A stretch of DNA of 64,000 nucleotides, from positions 18,432,001 through 18,496,000 of the forward strand of contig NC_133545.1 of assembly GCF_048773025.1 (NCBI RefSeq), written 5' to 3'. Position 1 is the first letter of the stretch; every line of letters starts with the position of its first letter. A program made the translations under genes and the position numbers. Source of the stretch: Camelus bactrianus. Taxonomy: Eukaryota > Chordata > Mammalia > Artiodactyla > Camelidae. Positions 1-11,769 of this stretch are shown one piece after another. Below the pieces are notes generated by a model. The model saw nothing but the letters and a program-made list of their open reading frames with translations. It had not been told where the DNA came from and made no database searches.

Positions 1-222
1 CTGGTTTCCAGTCCTGGCTTTGCCACTTTCTACCTATATGACTTGGAGCAAATTGTTTAACCTCTAGGTACTCCAGTTTTTTCAGCAGTAACATGGGGAG
101 GCCAGTGCCCACTGCCTGGGTGGTTACAATGAGTGAATTAGAAAATGTACATGCAATTCTTAGTGCAGTGCCTGGCGCTTAACAAGGGCTCAACAAATCC
201 TAGCCTTTATTATTTTCAGTAT
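1..222 (+). repeat. MIR SINE, sense orientation
   Basis: The sequence follows the MIR core: a tRNA-like start with TGCCACTTTCTACC, the GACTTGGAGCAAAT segment matching the MIR 'gaccttgggcaagt' core, then CAGTGCCTGGCGCTTAACAA and the terminal part. It is heavily diverged, as expected for a repeat inserted before the radiation of placental mammals. It may begin before the window. Confidence 0.8.
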
Positions 223-3200
223 GCTGGTCTGTTAGAAGGATGCCTGTAATTTATTGAAAAAAAATTCCAACTATAATATTTTTACTTCCATCATTCATAC
301 ACCCCTATCTCCTCCAGGACATATCAGGCGCCTGGTTTGGTTTGTTTGTTATGGTGCCCAAAACGGTGGCCTCCGCGGGCCACACTCTCGGGTCAGCTAC
401 CTCCCAGCCTGAGTCTGAGCCCCTCAGCTGATCCCGCCATGGAAAGGAGGTCACCACTCACACCTCAGGTGCCTTCAGGGTGAGAGGAGAGGCCCCTCCA
501 GGGAACCCTCCTCCCCTGCAGCCACTTTTAATCCGCAAGACTTGGAGATAACGCTCACTGTCATTACGGCGAGGGCATCTCAGGATGGGAGCAGGACACA
601 CCTGACGTGTTACGTGTACACAGAGCCTCCCGCCTGAATCTTCCCTCAGGACCACATTAGATACCACTGTAATCCAGGGCTCCCCACATTTTATTCTCAG
701 AACCAAAGTTTTTCAGGATATTAGAAAAAATAAAAACAAAAGCTTTCTTTGATCAAATGCATTTGGGGAAGTCTGAGTTAAGCAGATACCTTGACTGGCA
801 TTTCTTAAACCATCAGTGTGCTAACGAGCATTGTAAATCTCCAAGCTAGGGGTGGGCGGCAAATTTAGGAGACTATGTCTCCCAGGTTCCTTTGACCACA
901 GAATTCACTTTACCAGGAGCACCCTGAGCGGAACCTTCGTTGGGGAAGACTACATTTTTATCCTTTCCCGGCTTTTCCCGTTTCTCTCCCTTCTCATGAA
1001 CTGGGCTCTTGGGCTGTAGACCTGACCCTGGTCCCTCTTCTGTGCCGTTCCAACTCTAGGCCCAGACTGAATTCTTGGTCTGAATTCTTCTGAGTTCAGG
1101 AAAGGAGGGTCCTTTTGATCTGAGCCTCAAGGTCACAGCTGGGCTTCGGGGTCAAGTTTCCTTCCTTCCCGCTCCCTGCCCCCCCGGGCTCATTCGGCTC
1201 AGTGCTCCCGAGACTGTCTCTCCTCTATCCCACGTGCTCGGAGGCCTCTTCAGCTCCGAGCTTAGCTTCCCCTGCCTTAATCTGTAGTTCCTTGTCCTTC
1301 TCTGAAAGTCAGCAATTTGACTAAAATTACTCAAGTTCTGCCTCTTGCCTGCTGTCACCTTTCAGACGTATGTACGATTCTTACCTGGGTTCCTGGATTA
1401 CATCGTTTTGCATCTGCTCAGGTGGTTCTTAGCGTAGGAGCCATTGTTTAATCTGATTTGATTATTCCATCTGTAACAATGAAATGAATGCTGACAGCTC
1501 GATACTCCTCAGTTCACAATGGTGTAGAGGAGACAGTTCATTTTCATATCGTTTTGCTCCAGAACACTGAAGACCAAACTCTCAAACATTTGGCACCCTT
1601 TTTGCTTCTCTAGGGTAGCAATTTTAAGCTGCATTTCGAGACTAGGTGGTGCTAGAATGATCGGATGGGGCAAGGGAAGAAATGGTTAGAACACCTAATT
1701 ATTTTTCTGTTTAAAATAAGAACTTAGGCTTCACTCCTACGTAATATGCAGTGGATACTGGGTGTTCTTTCGCTGCCTTGGTCTGCATGTCAGCTGTCCA
1801 TGTGTCAGGAAGGCATGGAGGGACATGGGAAGGCCACATCTCCAGGTGTAGACACTAGTGATCTTCCTGGCTGATTTAGCTTCACTACATGACAACAAAT
1901 TTGCAATTTCTGTGCAACTGATGTTATCAATACTGTAAAAAGAAAAAAAACACAATCCCTTAAATACAATCTTTACACTATTTTGCAATGAGCTGGGAGG
2001 GAGCATGAAAACATTTTGTACAACCCAGAGGTTTTCTGGTTATAGAAATATAAAGATTTTTCTTTTAAAAGAACCAAAATGTTCCACATTTGCTGACCTT
2101 TTCAGTTCTGACAAGCAGCTGTCAGAACTATGCCACTTTGCTGATAACTTTGAAAAATTAAACACTTCATCTGCCCCCTCAATATAAAGGTAATGTGTTA
2201 ACAATGAGTTGGAAAGTAACTACTTTCAGAAAGAATTCATGGCATGGAGAGACCCTTTTGGAAGGGGAAAAAGGATACTTGGAAATATTTTCACTTGTAT
2301 GTGATTTGATAATGAGGAAATGTGACACTTTAAAAACTCGTATCTCAAAACTTTAAAAACTTGGAAATAGAATCTTCTATCTCCCTAAAAAGCTTCCAAG
2401 TAGTTTCAGAGACTTTTGACCCATTTGTTAAAAAAATATAAAACTTCAGCATCTTCCAATTAGTTGAAAGAACCCTGATTGACATCAGAGAAGATGGAAA
2501 TCTACTACTAGCTGAATTTCAATAACAATCTTCGCATAATTGGTGCATGAAACTGGAAAAAATATATAGCTTGATTGAGTCAGCATAGCCAGCAATGGGC
2601 TTTTTTGCATCTCTGTGTCTCTGTGAGGTGTCTTTTTCTGTTATGACAGCCATTAAAGCAAACTATTGAAATAAATTGAACCTTAGACCTCAAAACCTCA
2701 TAATACTAAGTGCTAAACAAAGATTTTCAAAAATAATGATGCCAATCATAACACATCAGCCTCATCATTATTAATAATTTTCATGGTGACAGTAAAATGT
2801 TTGTGTCATTCATTAATAATGGAAAATGAAAATTAAGATGGTATTTTATCTTTATCTTGCTTCATTCTTTCCTAATTTTGTGTATTTTTGATAATATAAT
2901 GATGTTAATAAGTAGAACATGTGTAGTCTTTATAAACAAATATCTGTCCTTCGTAGGTGCATGCTCAAAAATTGTTTTTTACCATGGGGCATGCAATCAA
3001 AATTCTTTAGAGACCCATTGGCCAGTGGAATGTGTAAATTTGCAGCTGCTTTAAAAATTATTCTCAATCTCTGATTTTTCACTTTCCTGTTACCTTACAA
3101 AACCACCTCCCTTGTATCCAAGAGTTTGTTGTGCCAGCTCAGACGTCCACAGAGCCCCCTGTGTGTTGGTGCATTGGTGTGGGTGGAGTCATTGTGGTCG

Positions 3201-3665
3201 GTTTCCTTATTGCTGGATCATTTACCCAGTGACTTCTAGATCTTTCTAGGGCCCAGATCTCTGAACAGCAGACGGAAAATCCCCTGTGGGAGCAACAGTA
3301 AGGAATTTGAGATGGTGCCGTCAGATAGAAAATCTTCAGACCAGCAGGTAGCTTTACCATGGCCGTGGCCGTGAAAGCAAGTGGGAAAGATTCTTGTATA
3401 AATAGGGCCAGAATGACCATGGAGCTGGAGAACCATTGCGTGGACATAAATCTGTCAGTCCAGAGTTAGCCTTTTCTCATCATGTCTCCCAATCCCTACT
3501 CATTTCTCCATCCCCATTCTTTCCTCTGTCCTGTTTTTTGGCATTCCTCCCACTGACCTCCTCACTTTTATCCCAGTCTCGTATCTCACTCTTCCCCTCC
3601 ACATTCACTTTCCACGTTACCCCTCTCTGGGGAGGGCGGGGGAGCCAGAATGGGGTCAGGCCAGT
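223..3665. other. Intronic sequence without a recognised gene
   Basis: From 223 to about 1650 the DNA is mixed-composition unique sequence with a modestly CpG-containing patch at 360-450. From about 1700 to 3060 it is AT-rich. The part at 2040-3050 has the texture of a very old DNA-transposon relic, possibly hAT, but I could not assign a family. 3440-3640 is pyrimidine-rich on the + strand. No exon-like open frame flanked by convincing splice sites was found. Confidence 0.5.
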
Positions 3666-3908
3666 GTTTTTCAAACTGCTGGTCATGACACATTAGTGGG
3701 TCGAGAAATCAATTTAGTGGGTCATGAAATCAATTTAAAGGGTCATGACCAGAATTTTTTTTTAATGGAACAGAATAAAATCGAATAGAACAGTGTCTGT
3801 CAAACATAGTAAGGATAAGTACTCTCTCTGTGAAACTACACATGTGCCCTGGGTTGCAATGTAAAATATCTCTTGCCATGAGTCATGGTCAGAATGGTCG
3901 CCACTGGT
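3666..3908. mobile_element. Non-autonomous hAT-type DNA transposon relic
   Basis: The segment begins CAGTGTTTTTCAAACTGCTG and ends near GTCGCCACTGG, giving imperfect terminal inverted repeats of the hAT style (CAGTG...CACTG). Inside, 'gtgggtc' and 'aaatcaattta' words are repeated, as in a well-known mammalian MER repeat with the motif GTGGGTCGCGAAATCAATTT. The family name is not certain. It is a fossil with no coding capacity. Confidence 0.65.
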
Positions 3909-4539
3909 CTAGGGGATAATGTCTTGCATACACTGGCAGTAAGTTGACTTCAGCTTTGAGCATCCAGCTCACGTCTCAAGCAGTGCTAATAACATCATCT
4001 GACCCTCCACTAGCTTTTAGGCCAGTGATTTCTCAGTTCCGACAATTTGGCTTCAACAGCTGTTTGCTGACAGTTTAGTGTGACAGCTGTAGGGTGGTGG
4101 GTAGGCTTTGGGCAGAGTAAGGCTAACTGGAATCAAGCCTTGGCTTGTGGGATCTGGACCTCTGAGTCTCTGTTTTCTCATTTGTATACCAGGTCAACAT
4201 TTTCCAGCCTGTTATTTTGTTAAGGAACACACGGGGAGTGAATGTATTTATAGAGCTCATTGGGGTGATGGAGGTCCCCTCTTGACTAGAGGGGACCAGG
4301 CTCTGGGGCACAACTTCTCTAGTCATTTCCCGACTGCCCCCAGGGCTGAATGGATCAAAATGGTAGCACACCTGTGGCCCATCCACAGCATCACTGCTGT
4401 GGCGTGCCACCACTCAGTTGGGAAACACTGTCCAGATGACCACAGCATACAAATAGGCCTGGAAATCTTTGTCCCTGCCACTCTTTGTGTAGGTCCCCAT
4501 GCTGGAAACGTACAGATGTGCATGACATCAAGCTTCTGG
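3909..4539. other. Intronic sequence without a recognised gene
   Basis: Mostly unique DNA. The part around 4135-4250 weakly resembles a sense MIR (TCTCATTTGTATACC near 4170) but is too diverged to call. An open frame of about 160 codons at 4108-4587 runs into the neighbouring L1 fragment and has no resemblance to a known protein. Confidence 0.4.
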
Positions 4540-4643
4540 AAGCTTACTATTTTTTTTCCCCATAAATTTTTTTTTATTGAGTTATAGTCGGTTTACAATG
4601 TTGTGTCAATTTCTGGTGTACAGCACATGCAAGCTTATTATTT
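4540..4643 (-). mobile_element. Ultra-short L1 3'-end insertion with target-site duplication
   Basis: Between 4553 and 4630 lies only the last 75 or so bases of an L1 3' end, in antisense: a T-run, then TTATTGAGTTATAGTCGG, TTTACAATGTTGTG and TTTCTGGTGTACAGCA, the same 3'-terminal sequence as the L1 copies at 35685 and 62079. It is flanked by AAGCTTACTATTT (4540-4552) and AAGCTTATTATTT (4631-4643), a 12-of-13 match that I read as the target-site duplication. This is an extremely 5'-truncated retrotransposition product. Confidence 0.8.
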
Positions 4644-5706
4644 AGTGGTTGTCCTCACCACCTGCAGTGTGCAAGAGACATTATGTGGTCCAGGGCCAGC
4701 GGAGTCATAGTCAGCTTTCCTTTGCAGTGGCTTCTTTTGCCTGGAGCCTTGACACTTGAAAGTTTCTTTTCTTTCTGTGGGAACTGAACACAACCCCTGA
4801 ACTTCTTAGTTATAATCATAAACCTGAGGCAAGCCAAGATGAGAGGGACAGACTCCAATGGCTCTCCAAATGCCAGATTCTGCGGCATTCACTGTGGGTA
4901 GTGAAGGGAATAAAACTAATTACTACCTTCCTAAAGAGCTGAGCATGGGTGGGTACGCCCTTGAAAGTGGCCAGCAGAAATGCTTCTTGCAAACCGTTCT
5001 CCCCATGCAGCTGCCTGCAAGTCTTTCTGCTAGAGCCTTTGCTGCCCAAGGACCCTTGCCTCGGGCCATTAACGAGGAGGCTGGTCATTATTAACTAGTT
5101 GGCATTGACTGATGACACCAAGCTTTTTTTTGGCTGCACACAGGCTGGTGGCAGGCGCTTAGCTGACCCCTGGAATTTGGAGTTTATTCTGCCATGAAAA
5201 CAAAGAAATAAATTAGAGCAATGAACAGAAGCCGCCATGATTAGGCACACTGGTTAGAACCAGCTCAACAGCCTCTGGGTCCCCTCCCCAAGGCCACACC
5301 CACCAAAATAATCCTGCCTCCCATTCCCTTCATTCTCACTCCCAGATTCCTGACACTCCTCTTCTAGACCAGTGAAGTGAGGAGATTCCTGTCCTATTTT
5401 TTTGCCCTCTGCAGCTCAGTAACATGGAAAGAGATCATGTCTATGTAATATCTTGCTTACTAGAGAAGATTCAGAAATTCCGATTTTATGTAAGGGACTA
5501 ATTCTTTAAAATATGCATATAAAACAGATTGTATGTTAGGAGTACCATGGAAATCTTTCTGTATAAAAAATAACTCTTTTAACACATTCAGCAGTCATTT
5601 ACTTTGTCAGGTCATATTTGATGTTTTTGACAAGTATGATGCACATGTTATTAAATGATAGCCTTTCAACTCACTTCAAAAAACACTTATTATTGACCTA
5701 CTAGAC
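4644..5706. other. Intronic sequence without a recognised gene
   Basis: Unique sequence. 5450-5700 is AT-rich. I see no exon, promoter or recognisable repeat here. Confidence 0.45.
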
Positions 5707-5895
5707 AAACTGGCAAACTACAATTCAAATCTGATTGGCCACTGCTTTTGTAAATAAAGTTTTATTGGAATCCAGTCACACCCATTCATTTACATCTCAT
5801 CTATGGCTGCTTTTACTACCACAGCAGAGTTGAGTAGTGGAGACAAGCCATATGGCCTCTCCAATGTCTGAAATATAAACTAGCTGGCCTTTTAT
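5707..5895 (+). mobile_element. hAT-type (Charlie-like) MER repeat relic
   Basis: The words TTTTGTAAATAAAGTTTTAT, TGGAATCCAGTCACACCCAT, TATGGCTGCTTTTACTACCA and CAGAGTTGAGTAGT match a common mammalian non-autonomous hAT repeat that I recognise by sequence. The ends are worn, so borders are approximate. Confidence 0.65.
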
Positions 5896-7530
5896 AGACA
5901 ATAGAGTGATTTCTCCTGAACTGCTACCTGTTCAGCCTCAAGGTCAGGGAGAAAAAAAGGTGGGTACAAAAGGAAGAAGTCTGCTAAGGTCCTTGTCTTC
6001 AGGGACCTTACAAATCCATGGGGGAGAAGAATCTTCTCCATAAAGGATAAACTGCCAACAATTTCCAGTTTTCTGCTCAGCCACACGGTGTGTGTCCTCA
6101 CTCGAGGCATCTGCTTCCATCCTGCTGTCTCTCCAGGGTGTCCTGTGATCTCTCACCAGGGAAATTGTGTGCATGCTTCAAAGCCTACATCCCCCTTTGA
6201 GTTATCCTCACCCACAACCTCTGGACTGCACACTCCTTGTTTGTCCCCACCTAGGAGACCCGATTTGTACCATGCAGACTCTCAGTGAACACTTGGAGCG
6301 TTGAGATGGATCCTCACATTGATTTGGGAAGATAGGGGAAATCTACATGAAGTGCCTTTCTCTTTGCCAGTTTGAAAAAAATATCCCAAATGGCGCCTAG
6401 GCCAGCTCATGAGGTCTCCTCCCTACATGTCATCTAAGGCCAAGACCTTGGCATTGGCTTTAAGCCAAGTGCTGAGAGTTCCCCAAATAATTAAACCGTG
6501 TTGGTAATTGTCTTCTAAACAAATCGCTGTCTCTGAAGAATATCTTTTGTACATTTTTTTGTTGTATAGGAAAAAAAAGGGGCCCAATAACTTATTCCTC
6601 TCCTGCTTTCCCACTAGTGTCTCCTAAATCCCACCACCACACAAAAGGAATTTTTAAAAAAATCAAAATGAGAACAATAATTTTATGTGACAGGATTATT
6701 TATATGGCTATTCTCCCCATGATGAATCCATTCAGGGGCTCAGTACCTCCCCCAGATACCAATTCATAAATCAGGAAATGCTATTACCCACTGGCCATAA
6801 AAACAGAGCCCACCCCAACACAGAGGACTCATTTCAGAAGCAGCTGCCCCATTTCCAGGGCAGAAATGAGTTCAGAAAATCCACCTGGCTGTCCAGACAA
6901 AGGAGAATGTCTTTTATTTGATAAATAATCAGTCTTTCCTTCCTCTCAATCCCTTCTCCCCTAGAAATATGTAGAATTAATGGCACAGATATATGCCATT
7001 CCACAGAAATAATAACAGAGCTAACTAGATTGAAGTGGGGCAAAGGGCAAGAGTAAGGGTGGTGAGGAGCCTGCAGATTTCCAGGGAAACCTTTCCTATT
7101 AGCTGAAATGCAGTCCATGAACCAGCAGCTTGGAGACAATTTAGTGGAAGTCCTCCTTTCTGGGCATTTCTCCTGTAAGCGTCCGTCAAGGACAGGAAGA
7201 GAACCAAGGAGAAGGGTTGGGAAGGAGGGAGTCACTGCAGAAAGGACTGGAGGGAGTAGTTGCTGGATTCGTTGGTGATCCCTCCAGTGTAATCACGGAC
7301 TTCATTTTTATCTCAGTGGATATGTTTTGGGATGGGGAGGGGCCATAAAGAGAGTTCGAGGAAACAGAAGAAAGGAGAGAGAATGAGAAGGGAAGTGTCA
7401 GGAAAACTCTTCTGGGAGTACGGCCAAGGTCACTTGTCAAACAGTAAGGTTACAGCAGTAGAAAAACAGATGGTGCCTGTGCATTTATGGAGCTGGCATT
7501 CTTCAGGGGTGGGGGTAAACAATAAACAAG
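5896..7530. other. Intronic sequence without a recognised gene
   Basis: Mixed-composition unique DNA. A purine-rich stretch at 7180-7400 on the + strand produces chance frames on the minus strand. No recognisable exon was found. Confidence 0.45.
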
Positions 7531-7534
7531 TTGA

Positions 7535-7795
7535 CCATAGAAAATAAACTTATGGTTACCAAAGGCGGAAGGCGGTGGGGAGGGATAAATTGGGAATTTG
7601 GGATTCGCAGATACAAGCTACTATATATAAAATAGATAAACAACAAGGTCCTACTGTATAGCAGTAGGGTGGTATTCAATATCTTGTAGTAACTTATAAT
7701 GGAAAAGAATCTGAATATATATATGTTCATGTGTAACAGTCACTTTGCTGTACACCTGAAATATTGTAAATCAACTATACTTTGATTTAAAAAAA
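7535..7795 (+). mobile_element. L1 3' end, sense, 5'-truncated (cetartiodactyl-type)
   Basis: TTATGGTTACCAAAGGCGG, ACAACAAGGTCCTACTGTAT, CTTATAATGGAAAAGAATCT and TGCTGTACACCTGAAATATT are the standard L1 3'-UTR words of camelids and other artiodactyls, ending in TTTGATTTAAAAAAATGG. It is the reverse complement in type of the copies at 35685-36023 and 62079-62452. Confidence 0.85.
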
Positions 7796-7935
7796 TGGTT
7801 ACAATGGTAAGCAATATGAATTTGCTGTATAATACAGGGAATTATATTTAATATCTTATAATAACCTATAATGGAAAGTAATATGGAGATATATAGGTAT
7901 AGATATGGACATAGATATAGATACAGATATATAAC
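7796..7935 (+). mobile_element. Second, shorter L1 3' fragment followed by a GATATA-rich repeat
   Basis: Directly after the first L1 end, the words TGCTGTATAATACAGGGAAT and AACCTATAATGGAAAGTAAT repeat the same 3'-UTR section as bases 7650-7710, so this is a second copy or a tandem insertion. It ends in a degenerate ATAGATATAGATACAGATAT microsatellite at about 7890-7935. Confidence 0.75.
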
Positions 7936-8084
7936 TGGAAAAACAAACAAGTCAGCGAATAAGCAGCCAAGATAGTTTTCTTCTGGTGGTAAGTGTCCTA
8001 ATGGAAATAAAACAGAGTCACATGATAGAGAGGAGCTGGGACTAGCGATGGCAGGGGCAGGTTTAGGCTAGGTGGCCCAGGAAG

Positions 8085-8205
8085 CTCTTTCTGATTAGAT
8101 GACATGTGAGCTGGCCACTGACTATCGGTGGGGAGAACATTCTAGACAGAAGGAACAGCAAGTGCAAAGACCTGAGGCAGGATGTACCTGGTATATTCAA
8201 ATAAG
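8085..8205 (-). repeat. L2 LINE fragment, antisense
   Basis: GACATGTGAGCTGG, GAACATTCTAGACAGAAGGA, ACAGCAAGTGCAAAGACCTG and AGGCAGGATG form the familiar antisense L2 segment (read in the consensus as 'attccaggcagagggaacagcaagtgcaaaggccctgagg'). It is one of several L2 pieces in this intron. Confidence 0.75.
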
Positions 8206-8569
8206 AGAAAGATAATCACCATGGAGAGAGAAGACAGGGGCAAACAGAAGCCCACACTGATGTGCAGGAGGCAACTCTGGGAACCCCCAACAGTGCTAGG
8301 GTAGTGCTAGCCCCAGGTGTCAGTGACTAACTTTGCTCTAATTCATCTAGTATAGCAACAGTCAGGGAGTCAGGCAAAAAATGTAGAGGCCTCTTCTCTC
8401 CTTTTATAGCCTGGACTGGCCTTTGCTTGAACATCTCCTAGCGCAGGAAAGAGATGCTCTTTGATGAAACAGCAACAATGATGAGAGCTAATAGTTGCAC
8501 ACTGCTTAATGTTATCCTGGCAGTGTTTGGGGGTGGGGTTGTGTCTTGTGCCAAGTATCATCTTTTTAA

Positions 8570-8835
8570 AGCGTACAGCTTTAAAAGTGATGGAACAGTT
8601 CTGAATCCTGATTGCAGTGGTGGCTACATGAATCTATACATGTGATAAAATGGCAGAACTATATATGCACTTTACAACAATGTCTTTTTTTTTTTATACT
8701 GGTATTACAGTTTTGTAAGATGTAATCACTGGGGGAAACTAGATGAAAGATACATGGGACCCCTCTGTACTATCTTTACAACTTCTCATGAGCCTACAAT
8801 TATTTCAAAGAAAATTTAATTAAAAAGCAAAATCA
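8570..8835 (+). repeat. Old L1M 3' end, sense
   Basis: TGTGATAAAATGGCAGAACT, TATGCACTTTACAACAATG and CTGTACTATCTTTACAACTT followed by ATTATTTCAAAGAAAATTTA read as the 3' end of an ancient L1M element with an A-rich tail at about 8815-8830. Confidence 0.7.
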
Positions 8836-8899
8836 AATTTTTTTAAATGTAAAAAGGAAGAGAAAAACAATTTGAATTGCACTACAGTAATCATTGTTG

Positions 8900-9570
8900 C
8901 AGAGAAGATCCACCATTGGATACAAAAATTAGTGGGCAAAAGTTGGAGGAGAAACAGGATATTTGCATAGTCTCAAGATATTTATTCCAAATATTTATTA
9001 GCTACAAAGGGGAAAACAGTAAATTTATAGTGGAGAAACCACCTTAGCCAAGTGACCCAGATTAACATTGTTAGTAACAAGACACATCAGTATCATGAAT
9101 TCCTTGATAAAATGCACTGAGAAGGACATAAGATCTCTTCTATAATATTCTTGCCCAAAATGCATAAACCCACTCTGTGCAAATGCCTTGGACAAACCCA
9201 AAATAAAGGCATTCTACAAAATAACTGACCAGTATTCATGAAAAGTGTTAAAGTCATGAAGACAAGGAAAGATTGTTAAAAATTAGAGGTGACTAAGAAG
9301 ATAGAGTAACAATAAATTGGATGTGGGATCACAGAACAGAATAGGAAATTAAGTAGAAGAACTGGTGAAATTAGAATAAGACTTAGAGTTTAATTAGTCG
9401 TATTTTACCCATGTGCATTTCCTGGTCTTCAAAGATGTAACATGGTTACGTATGCTTTTAACATTAGGGAAACCTGGGTGAAAGGGATGGGAAATCTTTG
9501 TACTATTTGTGCATCTTTTCTGTAAGTCTAAAATTAGTTCAAAATAAATAGTTCTTAAAATTGAAGAAAA
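8900..9570 (+). repeat. Second old L1M 3' end, sense
   Basis: The segment ends with ACTGGTGAAATTAGAATAAG, GTAACATGGTTACGTATGC, TTGTACTATTTGTGCATCTT and AAATTAGTTCAAAATAAATA, the common L1M 3' end. The upstream part to about 8900 is less certain. Two L1M ends in the same orientation lie within 1 kb. Confidence 0.7.
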
Positions 9571-9599
9571 TGTACACAATAATGCAGTCAAAACTATAG

Positions 9600-10435
9600 T
9601 TCTAATATAGACATTCCACCTCCAAAAGTTCTTTCATGCTTCTTTGCAGTCGGTCCCCTCCCCCATCTCCAGCTCCTGAAATCACTGATCTTCAGTCTTT
9701 CACTATAGTTTTGCCTTTTCTAGAAGTTCATTTAAATGGAATTATGCAATATGTAGTCTTTTGTATCTGGCTTCTTTTACTCAACACAATATCTTTAAAA
9801 TTCATCTATGTTGTTGCTCCTTTTTATTACTGAGTAGTATTCTATGATGTGATTGTACCTCAGTTTACCCATTCACCTATCGAATGATATCTGAGTTGTC
9901 TCCATTTTGGGGTGATTATAAAGAAAGCTCCTATAAGCATGCTCAAACAGGTTTTTATATGAGCATAAGTTTTCATTTCTCTTGAGTAAATACCTAAGAG
10001 AGGGGTTTCTGGGTTGTATTATAAGAAACTACTAAACTGTTTTCCAGGCTGGCTGCATTTTGCATTTTCACTAGCAAAGTCTGAGAGTCACAGTTGTCTT
10101 CTCCTATCCTCATTAACACTTAATATTATCTGGTTTTGGGAGTTTGGGTTTGTTTTGCAGGGGATGGTTTTGTTTATTTATTTTCCATTTACATAGGTAT
10201 GTAGGGATATCTCATCATAGTTTTAATTTGCATTTTCTTACAGACTGATGTTGTTAAACATTTTTTCATTTGCTTATTTGCCATCTATATATCTACATTG
10301 ATGACGTGTCTGTTCAGATCTTTTGCCTTTTAAAAAATGAGAATATTTCTTTCCTTATTGTTGAGTTTTGAGAATTTTTGTATATTATGAAAACAAACCC
10401 TTTGTCAGACACGTGATTTTGTGTCTTTGTGTCTT
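9600..10435 (-). repeat. Old L1M, antisense
   Basis: CACTGATCTTCAGTCTTTCA, TTTAAATGGAATTATGCAAT, GGCTTCTTTTACTCAACACA, CATTCACCTATCGAATGATA and TATTATGAAAACAAACCCTT are the antisense L1M 3' region seen again at 23035, 36050 and 63070. The last portion (GTATATTATGAAAACAAACC) matches the typical antisense ORF2 end. This piece faces opposite to the two preceding L1M ends. Confidence 0.75.
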
Positions 10436-10437
10436 TG

Positions 10438-10578
10438 GCCCCTCTTAACAGAATAGCACACTGAGGCACAGACGGGTTAAGCAACCTCCCCAAGATAACA
10501 CAGTTCATGAAGGATGAAGATAGGATTCCATCTCAACAGTCTTTACCCTTAGCCATTCCCTTCTACTGCCTCTGTGGA
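10438..10578 (-). repeat. MIR SINE fragment, antisense
   Basis: ACACTGAGGCACAGACGGGT followed by TAAGCAACCTCCCCAAGATA and ACACAGTTCATGAAGG is the antisense MIR core ('ctgaggcacagagaggttaagtaact...cacacagct'). Confidence 0.7.
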
Positions 10579-11769
10579 TTCTCAGTGTTCTAGGTGGAGA
10601 CAAAGTTGGATAATCAGCATGACCAGGCTTACTCCCTGGTAGCCCTTTCCACCTGAGGAAGTTTCAAAGTGACCCTGGAAGAGCCAGTGGGAATCTTTTC
10701 AGTGGGGCCAGCTAGCAGCCCTGATGCCTTTACATGTAGAACTTCATTCCAGAACATTTATCTATCAGTGGAGGATAAGCCTTGGCAGGCTTCTGGATTC
10801 CATAAGGATGATCACTCATTAAACTACATTAACCACATATAACAACCACTTCTTCAGAAAATACAAGGGAAACTGTTTTCTAAAGATAGCCATTTCCTGG
10901 GCTTATTTTAGTCTCTACCTAATAATTTTTATGGAGCCGAGCTTGGCAGTCCTAATTAGATATTTCCTCGAGTGTTCAGAAAGTCAGAGCCTGTCGCGCA
11001 TTCCTGCAGGGGCTGCAGAAGATGACAGACTCTTCTGCAACTTGCGGTTCTGCAGGTGGGACTCCTGGAACCCAGTGCCTTCCCTCATCTGAGATCCAAA
11101 ACCTGCCTCTTATCTTTTGGGATCTCTGTGGTTAGGTGCAATCTAGAATTATAGAATTCTCCGCATTTTATATGTTAGGAAAAATAAGCCAAAAGTCATG
11201 GCTGTGGAGAGGAAACATATCCAAGGGGTCCTGGGTCCTTGGTCAGAGCCACAGTTATCAGCTTCCCTGATGGGAGGTAGTCATCTGCTTTCTCTCTCTT
11301 CTTCGCCTCTAAACCTGGATTATCATGCAGCATGATAATACCTCAGCAGAAAATTAACTGTAGATTCTGTTACTCATTAACATAGCTTTTTATATATCCC
11401 AGAACCAAGGCCTCAAGTGAGAGGGAAAATTGAGAATTACACATTTGAGTTCAGTCATTGACAAACCTAGATGCTGTTCTCAAAGCTAGAATAGCCTATG
11501 ATGTGATTCTGGAGGCAAAGTGACAGAAGGGGTGTGTGTGTGTGCATGTTCAAAAACAATGAGGCATGAATTAAAGAATGTCAACTGTGAGCTTAGTGTA
11601 TTGTATTTCCCCTAATTTTAGGCCCAATGTCTCTCCTTTCAATAATCCCAGAAACACAGACATCACTTAGAGCAAATGAGGTCTGCTCCATGAAGATGTA
11701 GACTATGTGTGGATGATCTTACCCCTTCTACCCTTTGTACAACTTGATCACTTTATTATCACCCCATGC
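10579..11769. other. Intronic unique sequence, including a possible conserved block
   Basis: No gene found. 10900-10980 is AT-rich and well formed, with CTAATTAG-type homeodomain words (see findings). A short GTGTGTGTGTGTGTGC run lies at about 11530-11545. Confidence 0.45.
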
